Of a DNA stretch of 64,000 nt, positions 16,676 through 26,500 are shown piece by piece. A program made the translations under genes and the position numbers. Position 1 is the stretch's first letter; each line of letters starts with the position of its first letter. The notes beneath the pieces were generated by a model. It made no database searches, had not been told where the DNA came from, and saw nothing but the letters and a program-made list of their open reading frames with translations. Origin of the DNA: Nitrospirota bacterium (GTDB lineage Bacteria; Nitrospirota; Nitrospiria; 2-01-FULL-66-17); assembly GCA_040757335.1 (NCBI GenBank), contig JBFLXB010000004.1:36533-100532 (forward strand), read 5' to 3'.

Positions 16676-17017
16676 ATGCCGATTGTGTTGCAGACCACGG
16701 GCTTGTTGGTCTTATCCAACGTCTTCATGACGTTTGCCTGGTACGCCCATCTCAAACACCTCAATCATCACCCGTGGTATCTGGCCGCGTTTGCAAGTTG
16801 GGGTATCGCGCTGTTCGAGTATCTGCTGCAGGTTCCGGCCAACCGGACCGGGTTTCAGGCGCTCGATCTGACGCAACTGAAGATCCTGCAGGAAGTGATC
16901 ACGTTGTCCGTGTTTGCGCCGTTTGCGATTTGGTACATGGGCCAGCCGTTGCGATGGAACTTCTTGTGGGCCGCGCTGTGTCTGATCGGCGCCGTCTATT
17001 TCATGTTCCGGGGGTAG
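16676..17017 (+). CDS. DUF486 small multidrug-transporter-like membrane protein
   Basis: This 113-aa protein has four hydrophobic helices. It shows the DUF486 family text MTFAWYAHLKHLNHHPWY, ASWGIALFEYLLQVPANRTG and LKILQEVITLSVFAPFAIWYM. DUF486 belongs to the DMT/small multidrug-resistance superfamily; its substrate is unknown. The start is fixed by the GAGGAGG Shine-Dalgarno. A REP-like element begins 12 nt after the stop. Confidence 0.88.
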   Translation: MPIVLQTTGLLVLSNVFMTFAWYAHLKHLNHHPWYLAAFASWGIALFEYLLQVPANRTGFQALDLTQLKILQEVITLSVFAPFAIWYMGQPLRWNFLWAALCLIGAVYFMFRG

Positions 17018-17028
17018 CGCGGCCATCA

Positions 17029-17130
17029 ACGGCCGTCTGCGGCGTTGCTGCTGTGCTTCCGGTGCTCACGTACAGACTTAGTACGCTCCGCTCCGGTTCT
17101 CGCAGCGCCTTGCATCCGGCGCGTTGCTGA
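17029..17130. repeat. REP-like palindromic repeat, copy A
   Basis: 102 bp that align without gaps to 42315-42416 with about 13 mismatches by eye. Both contain the inner inverted motif CGTAC...CTTAGTACG and GC-rich arms. The element lies just after the DUF486 stop, between two co-directional genes. Confidence 0.8.
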
Positions 17131-17193
17131 CCACGCTTGCCTTGACCGTTTTGCATTGATCGTGCGAAGATCCGACCCGGTTGACTGGCGGGT

Positions 17194-17949
17194 ATGCGTT
17201 ATCTTCGCTTCGTTCATGACAATGTCGTGGCCTACGGCCGCCTGGAAGGCGATCTAGTCCGGGTGATCGATGGCGACTTGTTCGGGGGGTACAAGGTCAC
17301 CGAACGAACCGTGTTGCTCGCGGCCGTGCGGGTGCTCGCGCCCTGCCTGCCGACCAAGATCATCGCCATCGGCGTCAATTACAAGGACCACGCCGCGGAG
17401 TTCAAGAAGGACCTGCCCGAAGAGCCCTTGATCTTTCTCAAACCGCCCAGCGCGGTGCTGGCATCTGAAGAGGCGATCGTGTATCCGGAGGGGGTGACGC
17501 GGCGCGTGGACTACGAGGGGGAGTTGGCGGTGGTGATCCGCAAACGCGGGCGCCACCTCACCCCCGAACAGGCCGCCGCGGTGATTCTGGGCTACACGTG
17601 CTGCAACGACGTGACCGCGCGCGACCTCCAGAAAAAAGACGGCCAGTGGAGCCGCGCCAAGGGGTTCGACACGTTCTGTCCCTTGGGGCCGGTGATTGCG
17701 ACGGAACTCGATCCGTCGCAGCTGCGCATCGAAACGCGCCTCAACGGCGAGGTGAAACAGGACGCGCCGGTCTCGTCCATGATCTTCGACGTCCCCACGT
17801 TGATCAGCCACGTGTCCAAGGTCATGACGTTGATGCCCGGCGACGTGTTGACCACGGGCACGCCGTCGGGCGTGGGGCCGATGAAACCGGGCGATGTGGT
17901 CGAGGTGCGGATCGAAGGCATCGGCACGTTGAGAAACCGCGTAGTGTAA
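17194..17949 (+). CDS. Fumarylacetoacetate hydrolase (FAH) family protein
   Basis: This 251-aa protein has the FAH fold signature: IAIGVNYKDHAAEFKK, IFLKPPSAVLASEEAIVYP and the metal-binding RVDYEGELAVVI. CCNDVTARDLQKKDGQWSRAKGFDTFCPLGP follows, and LMPGDVLTTGTPSGVGPMKPGD closes the active site. Members hydrolyse C-C bonds or decarboxylate 2-keto acids, and the actual substrate is not predictable. It is first in a co-directional run with dapL, folK and panC. Confidence 0.92.
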   Translation: MRYLRFVHDNVVAYGRLEGDLVRVIDGDLFGGYKVTERTVLLAAVRVLAPCLPTKIIAIGVNYKDHAAEFKKDLPEEPLIFLKPPSAVLASEEAIVYPEGVTRRVDYEGELAVVIRKRGRHLTPEQAAAVILGYTCCNDVTARDLQKKDGQWSRAKGFDTFCPLGPVIATELDPSQLRIETRLNGEVKQDAPVSSMIFDVPTLISHVSKVMTLMPGDVLTTGTPSGVGPMKPGDVVEVRIEGIGTLRNRVV

Positions 17950-17967
17950 ACATCTCAGGAGGTGTTC

Positions 17968-19203
17968 GTGGCGTCATCGTACATTCAAGGGCGGTTTGCC
18001 GAACGGATCGGCGGGGCCAAGTTCGGCAAGTCCACCAAAATCTACAAATTCGAGAAGATCAAGCGCGCCAAGGCGGCCGCGCAGAAAGCCCACCCCGGAG
18101 TGGAGTTGCTCGACTTCGGCGTGGGCGAGCCCGATGACATGGCGTTTCCGGGGGTGGTCGAGGCGCTGCAACGCGAGGCCGCGAAATGGGAGAACCGGGG
18201 CTACGCGGACAACGGGATCGCCGAATTCAAAGAAGCCGCGGCGCGTTACCTGGGCCGCGTGTTCGGGGCTCCGGGGATCGACCCGCAGACCGAGGTGCTC
18301 CACGCCATCGGCGCCAAACCCGCGCTGGCCATGCTGCCGGCGTGCTTCATTGACCGGGGCGACGTGGCGATCGTCACGGTGCCCGGGTATCCGGTGATGG
18401 CCACGCATACGCGGTGGTACGGCGGCCGGGTGGTCGAGCTCCCCCTGGTCCAAGAACGGCATTATCTGCCGGATCTGGGTGCGCTGAAAGCCGCGGACCT
18501 GAGACGCGCCAAGCTCCTGTACCTCAACTACCCCAACAACCCCACCGGCGCGTCCGCTACCCGCGACTTCTACCAGGACGTCGTCAAGTTCGCGAAGAAA
18601 CACAAAGTGATCGTGGTGGTGGACGCGGCATACGCCGGGCTGACCTACGGGGAACCGCCGTTGAGCTTTTTGTCGGTCCCCGGCGCCAAGGACGTGGGCG
18701 TGGAGCTGCACTCGTTGTCCAAAGCCTTCAACATGACCGGTTGGCGGCTGGGATTCGTAGCAGGCAATCCATTGGTCGTCTCCGCGTTCGGCATGGTCAA
18801 GGACAATTGTGATTCCGGGCAGTTCAAGGCCATCCAGCGGGCGGGGATTTACGCGCTCGATCATCCCGAGATCACCCGTGAGATCGGGCGCAAATACGAG
18901 CGACGGTTGCGGGGGATGGTCGCCGCGTTGTCCTCGGTGGGCTTCGATGTCGCCATGCCGCGCGGGTCGTTTTTTCTGTACACGGCCGCCCCCAAGGGCG
19001 TGAAAGCCGGCCGGAAATTCCGGAGCGCGGAGGACGTGTCGGAGTTCCTGATCACCGAACGCTTGATCTCCACGGTGCCCTGGGATGACGCGGGGCACTA
19101 TCTGCGCTTCTCCGCAACGTTTCTCGCGAAAGATGAGGCCGACGAGCGGCGGGTGCTGGATGAATTGAAGAGACGGTTGTCTGATTTGGGACTGGTGTTC
19201 TGA
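17968..19203 (+). CDS. dapL: LL-diaminopimelate aminotransferase
   Basis: This 411-aa fold-type I PLP enzyme converts tetrahydrodipicolinate directly to LL-diaminopimelate for lysine and peptidoglycan synthesis. Motifs include LLDFGVGEPDDMAFPGVVEA, YADNGIAEFKEAAARY and LLYLNYPNNPTGASAT. The PLP lysine is in HSLSKAFNMTGWRLGF, and the Arg of YLRFSATF binds the carboxylate. The AGGAGG Shine-Dalgarno (17957-17962) fits the GTG at 17968 better than the GTG at 17962. DapL occurs in plants, Chlamydiae, Nitrospirota and some Desulfobacterota, which is a taxonomic hint. Confidence 0.93.
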   Translation: MASSYIQGRFAERIGGAKFGKSTKIYKFEKIKRAKAAAQKAHPGVELLDFGVGEPDDMAFPGVVEALQREAAKWENRGYADNGIAEFKEAAARYLGRVFGAPGIDPQTEVLHAIGAKPALAMLPACFIDRGDVAIVTVPGYPVMATHTRWYGGRVVELPLVQERHYLPDLGALKAADLRRAKLLYLNYPNNPTGASATRDFYQDVVKFAKKHKVIVVVDAAYAGLTYGEPPLSFLSVPGAKDVGVELHSLSKAFNMTGWRLGFVAGNPLVVSAFGMVKDNCDSGQFKAIQRAGIYALDHPEITREIGRKYERRLRGMVAALSSVGFDVAMPRGSFFLYTAAPKGVKAGRKFRSAEDVSEFLITERLISTVPWDDAGHYLRFSATFLAKDEADERRVLDELKRRLSDLGLVF

Positions 19204-19206
19204 CCG

Positions 19207-19725
19207 ATGCCCGAGACCATTCGCGCCTACATCGGGGTGGGATCCAACGTCGGAAACCGGTTCGCGCACTGCCAGGCGGCCGTGGACGCACTCGGTCGGC
19301 TGGGCGGGACGAGGGTGGCGGCCTGTTCGCGTTGGTTCGAGACCGAGCCGGTCGGGGAGATCGCGCAGGACTGGTTTCTGAACGGCGCGGTCGCGATCGA
19401 CACGGTGTTGGGGCCGCACGAGTTGCTGACCAGGTGCCGTCGCATCGAACACGACCGGGGCCGCGATCGTGCGCAAGAATCCCCTGGCGGGCCGCGGACT
19501 CTTGACCTGGACATTCTCCTGTACGGCGACCGGGTGGTGGACACGCCGGACCTGCAAATTCCCCACCCACGCATGGCGGAGCGCGCGTTCGTGCTGATTC
19601 CGCTGGAGGACATCGCGCCGCGCGCCGTGCATCCCGTGCGCCAGGCCACGGTGGCGGAGTTGCGCGCCCGCCTCGCCGATCCGCACGTGGTCCGATTGTT
19701 TGAGGCGATTAACCGGTCCGCGTGA
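19207..19725 (+). CDS. folK: HPPK, folate biosynthesis diphosphokinase
   Basis: This 172-aa protein transfers pyrophosphate from ATP to 6-hydroxymethyl-dihydropterin. The family motifs are present: AYIGVGSNVGNR at the start, SRWFETEPVG, FLNGAVAIDT and the ATP/Mg signature GPRTLDLDILLYGD, followed by IPHPRMAERAFVLIPL. It starts 4 nt after dapL, so it is in the same operon. Confidence 0.95.
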   Translation: MPETIRAYIGVGSNVGNRFAHCQAAVDALGRLGGTRVAACSRWFETEPVGEIAQDWFLNGAVAIDTVLGPHELLTRCRRIEHDRGRDRAQESPGGPRTLDLDILLYGDRVVDTPDLQIPHPRMAERAFVLIPLEDIAPRAVHPVRQATVAELRARLADPHVVRLFEAINRSA

Positions 19726-19746
19726 CCGGCCACTCGCGAGCGGCGC

Positions 19747-20379
19747 ATGGACCCGAAGTATCTGGTCGTCGAAGGCCCCATCGGCGTGGGAAAGACCAGC
19801 CTGGTGACGTTGCTGGCCGAGCAATTGGCCGGCAAGGCGATCCTGGAGGAGTCCGAGAACAATCCCTTTCTGCTCCGGTTCTACCGGGACCGCTGGCGCT
19901 GGGCGTTCCAGACGCAATTGTTCTTTCTGTTGTCGCGGTATCGCCAGCAAGAAGAAATGGCGCAACACGAGCTGTTTTCCAACGTCACCATCACCGACGT
20001 GTTTCTGCCCAAAGATCGCATCTTCGCTTCGCTCAATCTCTCTCCGGACGAGCTGGTCTTGTACGACCAGGTGTACGGCCTGTTGCGAGGCCGCCTGCCC
20101 AAACCGGATCTGGTCATCTACCTGCACGCGGAGACCGACGTGCTCATGCAACGCGTCCATCAGCGCGGGCGCGAGTACGAGAAGGAGCTGACGTGGGAGT
20201 ACCTGGACGCGCTCAATCGCGCGTACAACGAGTTCTTCTTCGGATACACGGATACCCCGCTGCTGGTCCTCCAGACCACGGAGATCGACTTCGTCAACAA
20301 CGCGGCTGATCTCGCCGAGCTGATCCGCCAGATCCGGCACATGAAGGGCGGCGTGCAGTACTATGTGCCGGCCCGATGA
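19747..20379 (+). CDS. Deoxynucleoside kinase
   Basis: This 210-aa protein has the P-loop VVEGPIGVGKTSLVTLLA, EESENNPFLLRFYRD, RYRQQEEMAQ and the lid-type stretch HQRGREYEKELTWEYLDALNRAYNEFF. It is of the deoxyadenosine/deoxyguanosine kinase type, phosphorylating salvaged deoxynucleosides. Specificity is not readable. In many genomes this family sits next to folK and panC, as here. Confidence 0.9.
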   Translation: MDPKYLVVEGPIGVGKTSLVTLLAEQLAGKAILEESENNPFLLRFYRDRWRWAFQTQLFFLLSRYRQQEEMAQHELFSNVTITDVFLPKDRIFASLNLSPDELVLYDQVYGLLRGRLPKPDLVIYLHAETDVLMQRVHQRGREYEKELTWEYLDALNRAYNEFFFGYTDTPLLVLQTTEIDFVNNAADLAELIRQIRHMKGGVQYYVPAR

Positions 20380-20419
20380 CGGGGCGCGCGTCTCGTAGCA
20401 GCCACGGCTGGGAGCGACC

Positions 20420-21274
20420 GTGCTGACCCTCACCACCGCGCGCGACATGCATACGTGGTCGGACGCTGAACGCGGTCGCGGGCACGCGATCGGGTTTGTG
20501 CCCACGATGGGGGCGCTGCACCACGGTCACGCCAGCCTCATTCGCGCGGCGCGTGCCGCGAGCGATCGGGTCGTGGTCAGCGTGTTCGTTAATCCCACGC
20601 AATTCGGTCCCACCGAAGACTACGAGCGCTACCCCCGCATGTTCGAGGCGGATCGCGCGTTGTGCGAGCGCGAAGGCGCGGACGTGGTGTTCGCGCCCGC
20701 GGTCCCCGAGATCTACCCTCCCGGGAACGAGACCATCGTGGACGTGGGGTCGCTCGGCACCGTGCTCTGCGGCGCGTCGCGCCCGGGTCATTTCCGAGGC
20801 GTGGCCACGGTCGTCGCCAAATTGTTCGCTATCGTGAACCCCCATCGCGCGTTCTTCGGCCGCAAGGACTACCAGCAAACTGTGGTCATCCGGCGGCTGG
20901 TGGAGGATCTGCGGTTCGGGGTCGAGATCGTGGTCTGCCCCACGGTGCGCGATGCCGACGGCCTGGCCGCCAGCTCCCGGAACGCCTATCTGTCGCCGGA
21001 GGAACGAAAACGGGCACTGCGCGTGCCCGCGGCCTTGGCCGAAGCCGAGCGGCTGATCAAGGCCGGCGAGCGCTCCGGCGGGAAGATTCGGGACGTGCTG
21101 GAGGTCTTGCTGTCGAGCGGAGCTGCGGTCCGCGTGGACTACGCAGCGGTGGTCCATCCCGACACGCTCCGGCCGGTGGAACAACTGGCCGGCCGGGTGG
21201 TGATTGCGGTGGCGGTATGGGTAGGCGCCACGCGCCTGATCGACAATGTGGAGATCGAGGTAGCTGATGGGTGA
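20420..21274 (+). CDS. panC: Pantothenate synthetase
   Basis: This 284-aa protein condenses pantoate and beta-alanine with ATP. The HIGH-type motif is PTMGALHHGHASLIRAA. Other family blocks are VSVFVNPTQFGPTEDYERYPR, GHFRGVATVVAKLF, FFGRKDYQQTVVIRRLV and the KMSKS-equivalent DADGLAASSRNAYLSPEER. The start is GTG with GGAGCG upstream. The 3' end overlaps the next gene by 8 nt. Confidence 0.97.
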   Translation: MLTLTTARDMHTWSDAERGRGHAIGFVPTMGALHHGHASLIRAARAASDRVVVSVFVNPTQFGPTEDYERYPRMFEADRALCEREGADVVFAPAVPEIYPPGNETIVDVGSLGTVLCGASRPGHFRGVATVVAKLFAIVNPHRAFFGRKDYQQTVVIRRLVEDLRFGVEIVVCPTVRDADGLAASSRNAYLSPEERKRALRVPAALAEAERLIKAGERSGGKIRDVLEVLLSSGAAVRVDYAAVVHPDTLRPVEQLAGRVVIAVAVWVGATRLIDNVEIEVADG

Positions 21275-23243
21275 CGTGAGAGATCGCCGGACGACGAGAG
21301 CGAGGGCAGGAGCCCTCGTTTTTTGTGCCTTGCTCGCCGCGTGTTCGGGGGGGGGCGGCGGAGACAACAACGGCCCCGCCTGCGCATCGTCCACGGTCAG
21401 CGTTTTGATCGAGCCCGCTGCGCCGACGGTGATTGCCAACACCCCGCAACCGTTCATAGCCACGGTGACGGGAGCGACGAATACCGCGGTGACGTGGAGC
21501 GTGCAAGAGGCCGGGGGCGGAGACATCTCGGCAACCGGTCTGTACACCGCACCTGCCGCACCCGGCACATACCATGTGGTCGCGACGAGCCAAGAGGATC
21601 CCTGCGGGACCGCGACGGTTGCCGTGACGGTCGAGCAGGCTCAGCCAATCACTGTAGCCATTAGCCCCTCCGGTTCCGTGCCCGTCGAGGTCGAGGTAGG
21701 CGGCAGCCAGACATTTCTTGCGACGGTGACCGGGACCACAAACACTGCGGTGACGTGGTCGGTGCAGCCGGGCGGCGCAGGGGGCAAGATCAATCCACTA
21801 GGTGTTTACTCGGACCCAAGTACGCCCGGTGTCGACCTGGTCACTGCGACAAGCGTTGTTGACCCGACCAAGTTCGCTCAAGTGACGGTCAATATCGTCG
21901 CAACCTCAATCATGATTTCACCGTCTGACGTCAGGGTCGGCCTCGGCGGACAGGTACAGTTTTCGCTCACTAGACTTGTTGGTGGGGCGTGGTCCTTGAG
22001 CGGCGACTCCAAGTTTGGCACGATTAGCGTTGGGGTCGGATTATACACGGCACCGTTTCAAATGCCGACCTCCAACACCGCGATCGAGGTTAGGCATATC
22101 AGTACTACGGACAAAGCCGTGATCACGCTGGCCAGCCGATTTCTGCCTCCGGAAACGCTCCCGGTCGACGGGTGCGGCGGGTGTGAGACGGATCTACCCA
22201 ACGCGATCGTGGCAGAAGATTTCAATGGTGACGGATTGGATGATCTAGCCACGGCAAATTCGGGAACCGGGACGCTCTCGATCTTAATCGCGGCGGACAA
22301 ATCCCATTTTGGCGAGGCGGTAAGGCCTCAGGTGGGCAATCTGGCTTCCGGTGATCCCGAAGCTCTCGCTGTCGCGGATCTGAATCTTGTTGGAGGGGTG
22401 GTTGACCTGGTCGTTGCGGATGCGGATCCCAGCGGCTTGGCCGTGCGCAGTTTCCTGGGCGAGGGTGATGGAACGTTCGGATCTGAACGTGCATCCGCGC
22501 TTTCGTCGAACAGCAACCCCCTTTCAGTTGCGGTTGGCCTCATGGATTCCGATGCATTTCCGGACGTGGCAGTGGCAAATTTCCTAACCAGCACAGTTGA
22601 GGTTCTTCAGGGCGTTGGTGATGGAACCTTTAGATCCTATACTCCCCCGACCGTGCTCACCAATGGCGTTTCAGGTCCGCTGGGCATTGTAGCGGCATCG
22701 TTCAACGGGGACGGTTGGGACGACCTCGCAGTGGCAAACAGCCAGGACGGTACCGTGTCCATCTTCCTCAGCAATGCAAATGGCACGTTTGCGGCTCCAC
22801 AGGTCGTGTCGCTAGGTCAGAACAGTCCCAGCGCGTTGGCTGCGGTCGCGCTCACTGGTGGTGGCAACTATCTGGATCTCGTTGTTACGACGGCGTTCAA
22901 TAGTAAGTTGACCCCTCTCTTGAACTCCAGCGGAACGTTTACCGCTTCGCCGACCCCACTATCGACCGGCACTTCGCCGGTAGCCGTCGCGAAGGGAGAT
23001 TTCAACAAAGATACGTTTCAAGACGTTGTGGTTGCGAATCAAGGCAGCAATTCCGTCACCACGTACCTCGGCCAAGGCGGCGGCTCGCTGGTTCAATCTG
23101 AAACCTATAACGTGGGCCTGCAACCCCAGGCAGTGGCGGTCGGCGACTTTAATGGGGATGGCTGGTCCGACGTGGCCGTGGCCAATAACGGCGACGACAC
23201 GGTCTCGATCCTTCGGAACCGCGGCAGCCCTACCGCGCCTTAG
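21267..23243 (+). CDS. Ig-like / FG-GAP repeat lipoprotein, paralog 1
   Basis: This 658-aa protein has a lipobox signal (VFCALLAACSG). Three Ig-like modules follow, two with the motif TVTG[AT]TNTAVTWSVQ, and then about five integrin-type FG-GAP/VCBS blades with calcium loops such as DFNGDGLDDLATANSG and DFNGDGWSDVAVANNGDD. It is likely a lipid-anchored surface or periplasmic beta-propeller; its ligand is unknown. Its ATG overlaps panC, so it may be cotranscribed. The gene ends CCTTAG. The next ORF is a clear paralog that lacks this stop. Confidence 0.85.
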   Translation: MGDVRDRRTTRARAGALVFCALLAACSGGGGGDNNGPACASSTVSVLIEPAAPTVIANTPQPFIATVTGATNTAVTWSVQEAGGGDISATGLYTAPAAPGTYHVVATSQEDPCGTATVAVTVEQAQPITVAISPSGSVPVEVEVGGSQTFLATVTGTTNTAVTWSVQPGGAGGKINPLGVYSDPSTPGVDLVTATSVVDPTKFAQVTVNIVATSIMISPSDVRVGLGGQVQFSLTRLVGGAWSLSGDSKFGTISVGVGLYTAPFQMPTSNTAIEVRHISTTDKAVITLASRFLPPETLPVDGCGGCETDLPNAIVAEDFNGDGLDDLATANSGTGTLSILIAADKSHFGEAVRPQVGNLASGDPEALAVADLNLVGGVVDLVVADADPSGLAVRSFLGEGDGTFGSERASALSSNSNPLSVAVGLMDSDAFPDVAVANFLTSTVEVLQGVGDGTFRSYTPPTVLTNGVSGPLGIVAASFNGDGWDDLAVANSQDGTVSIFLSNANGTFAAPQVVSLGQNSPSALAAVALTGGGNYLDLVVTTAFNSKLTPLLNSSGTFTASPTPLSTGTSPVAVAKGDFNKDTFQDVVVANQGSNSVTTYLGQGGGSLVQSETYNVGLQPQAVAVGDFNGDGWSDVAVANNGDDTVSILRNRGSPTAP

Positions 23244-23561
23244 TACATCCCTCGGTACTGGTCCCATCCCAAGACGCCCAGGCGTAGCGCCTTCCGTCTC
23301 CCGCAAAGCCGCAACCTATCAGGCACGTCATGCTACCGAGCGCCTCTTGCCCGAGGGACCTCTAATTGCATTTTGGCGTTCCGGGGAACAGCTGAAGGCC
23401 ATCCGTGGTCTTTCTGTCATGGAGGGGTTTTACCCGTGAGGGGCTGTTGGCTGTGCCTGTTGACCACAGCCCTCACAGCCCGGGTCATCGAGGCCTGGGG
23501 TTTTGGTGGTGTTTGACGCAATGGATCGCGCCGAGATCATGCGTAAGGGGCGAGGAACGGC
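23244..23561. other. 318-bp intergenic region between the FG-GAP paralogs
   Basis: I see no gene. A 7-bp inverted repeat (GGCTGTG / CACAGCC, 23449-23471) could be a weak terminator. TTGACG followed 16 bp later by GATCAT, just before the second paralog, is a weak promoter candidate. Confidence 0.4.
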
Positions 23562-26500
23562 ATGCTCCGCGGACCCGGCTACCGAACAGTTCTGGGAGGT
23601 GCCGCAAGGCTCGTGGGCGGGTGCGTGCTTGCTGCGTGCAGCGCGGGTGATATGCCCTCCGGCTGGTCCGTCGACGTTACGATCGAGCCGGACGTTGTGA
23701 CGGTGGTGGCGGGGACCTCGCAGCCCTTTGTTGCTGCGATGACCGGGACCGCGAATCCAGAGGTGACCTGGTCGGTGGAGGAGGGAAGCGTCGGCGGGGG
23801 GATCTCCTCCACCGGCGTGTACCGAGCACCCACCCGAACGGGCACGTATCACATTGCCGCCGCGAGTCTGGCCGCCCCCTCCAGCCGCGGCCGCGCAACC
23901 GTGACCGTGGTGTCCCCAGTGGCGATCAGCGTGTCGATCACCTCGCCAGCAGACCCGGCCGTCGTCCTTCCGCCCGGAGGGATCGTGGCGTTCCTTGCCG
24001 CTGTGAACGGGGCCGGCAACCGCAATGTAATCTGGACGATCGAGACCGGCCAACCGGTTCCCGGAGGGTCGATTACGGTCGAGGGCGTGTACACCGCGCC
24101 GGCGCTGGAACTGGTTCGTCCCTATCTCGACACGAGCGGTTCGATCACCGTGGTGGTCCATGCGCGCAGCGAGGCTGATCCTACCAAATCGGGCACGCGG
24201 CCGGTGGTCATTCAGGAACAGTCCGTCCCGGTCACCATCTCGCCCCCGAGTGTGGTCGTCGGCCTCGGCGGGTCTGTCACGCTCGCCCTGTCGGAAATCC
24301 TGTTCACGCCCACGACATGGACGATCAACGGTATAGGAGGGGGTGATTCCACGATCGGCACGATCTCGGGCTTTGGAGCGTACGCGGCGCCGTTTCGGCT
24401 CGCGAACCCCGCAACGGTGGTCGTGGGCAATTCAGCGGCGAGGAACGCGGTCGCCGTCACGATGGTCAGCCGATTTCTGGCGCCGGAGGCGATCCCGGTT
24501 CACGCGTGCTTCCCGTGTCTGTCCGCGCGTCCCGCCGCGCTGGCGGCCGCGGATTTCAACTCCGACGGCTTGTTCGACCTGGCGACCGCGAACGCCGGGT
24601 CCGGAACATTGTCCGTCCTGATGGCGGCGGATTCGGTCCGTTTTGCGGCGCCGTATCGCTTGCCGGTCGGCTCACCCGAAACGTCGGCGCCGCGGATTCT
24701 TGTGGCGCCTCGGCTTGATGGCGCCGGGCCGGCAGCGCTTGTGGTGGTTGACGGCGCTGGCACGGGCGGAGCGATACGGGCGCGCCTCGGCGCGGGTGAC
24801 GGCACCTTCCAGAGCGAGGCCGTGTCGGAACTGCCGCTCGATGCCGACCTGGTCGCCGTGGCGTCGGGTGGGTTCGACGGCGATGCACTCTTGGATCTGG
24901 TCGTGGCGGATGCATCGGCCGGCGCTCTGCATGTCTTGCAAGGGCTGGGAGGCGGTCGGTTCTCGCTTCGCGCCAGCCTCGGAAATGCCGCCAGCATGTT
25001 GCGGCCGACCGCGGTGGCCGTTGGGGACTTCGACCGCAATGGACGCGATGATCTGGCCGTGGCGGTTGGGGACCACACCGTGTCGGTGTGGTCGACCGAC
25101 CCCGATGGGAGTGTCCGCAACGCTCAGACCATTACCTTCCAGCCCGGAAACGTCCCTGTGGCACTGGTCCCGGTCGACCTGAACCGGGACGCGGCCCCGG
25201 ATCTCGTCGTCACCCTTGGAACGCCCCCCGGCGTCTCAGTGGTTCTGAACTCAGGCGCTCCGCAGACAGGCCGGTTCGGCGCGCCGTCTCCGTCGATCGA
25301 CGGAGGCCCGATGCCCGTTGCGGTGGCGACCGGGAATTTCAATCACGATGGGTTCCCGGACATCGTGGTGGCGGATCAGAGCGCCAACACGGTGACCACC
25401 TTTTTCGGCGATGGCCACGGAGCCCTGGTGCGCTCCGAGACGTACCCTCTGGGGCTCGTGCCGGAGGCGGTGACGACCGGTGATTTCAACGGCGATGGTT
25501 GGGACGATGTGGCGGTGGTTCACCCCAACGACGACGTGATCTCCGTGCTCCGGAATCGCGGCGGGCCTACCCGCCCTAGAGGTACGCGACGCCGGATTGA
25601 CAGACCGCCTCAAGTTCGATTGACTTACCCCCGCTGTCTTGATAGGGTACGGCCTGCGCGCGGGCCGGCCCGCGTAGACTGCTTCGGTATTGAAGCTTCC
25701 CGCATTGCCTGCGCAGAGCTTCGACCCAAGTGGAAGGAACCACTAATAAGCGCGTGGCACTCCGTGAGCGGAGTGCCGGGGAGCGCGACGCGCGATGCGG
25801 GTTCTGAGCATATGCCCACCGTGTTGGTAACTGGAAACGCGGGGTTTATCGGGTCCCACCTGACCGAGCGCCTCTTGGCGCTGGGCCACTCCGTGGTGGG
25901 GTTCGACAACTTCGATCCGTTCTACGACCCCGCGATCAAACGCCGAAACCTCGCGGTCGTGGCCTCGCATCCCCGCTTTACCTTTGTGGAAGGCGATTTG
26001 CGGCGGCGCGACCAGGTGGATGCGTTGTTTGCGGGGCGCCGCATCGATCGCATTTTTCACGGCGCGGCGCGCGCGGGCGTTCGTCCTTCCCTGAAAGATC
26101 CGCTCCTGTATGAGGAAGTGAACGTGCGCGGCACGTTGCACGTGTTGGAAGCGGCGGTCCGCCACAACGTGGCCAACTTCGTGTTCGCCTCGTCATCCTC
26201 GGTGTACGGGGAACAGAAGAAGGTGCCGTTCGCCGAGACCGACCCGGTGGATCACCCCATCTCCCCCTACGCCGCGACCAAGAAGGCGTGCGAGTTAATG
26301 TGTTTCACGTACCACCACCTGTATCGCTTGCCGGTGACGTGCCTGCGGTTCTTCACGGTGTACGGGCCGCGTCAGCGGCCGGAGATGGCGATTCACGCGT
26401 TCACCCGCGCCATGACACAAGGCGCGCCGCTCAAACTGTTCGGCGACGGCAGCGCGCGGCGCGATTTTACGTACATCGACGACATCATCGCGGGCGTGGT

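Noticed and set aside
17974..20505. 843-codon open frame on the minus strand
   Set aside because: It lies entirely opposite the FAH-family, dapL, folK, deoxynucleoside kinase and panC genes, whose motifs are unmistakable. Long antisense frames are expected at high GC, and its translation shows no family pattern.
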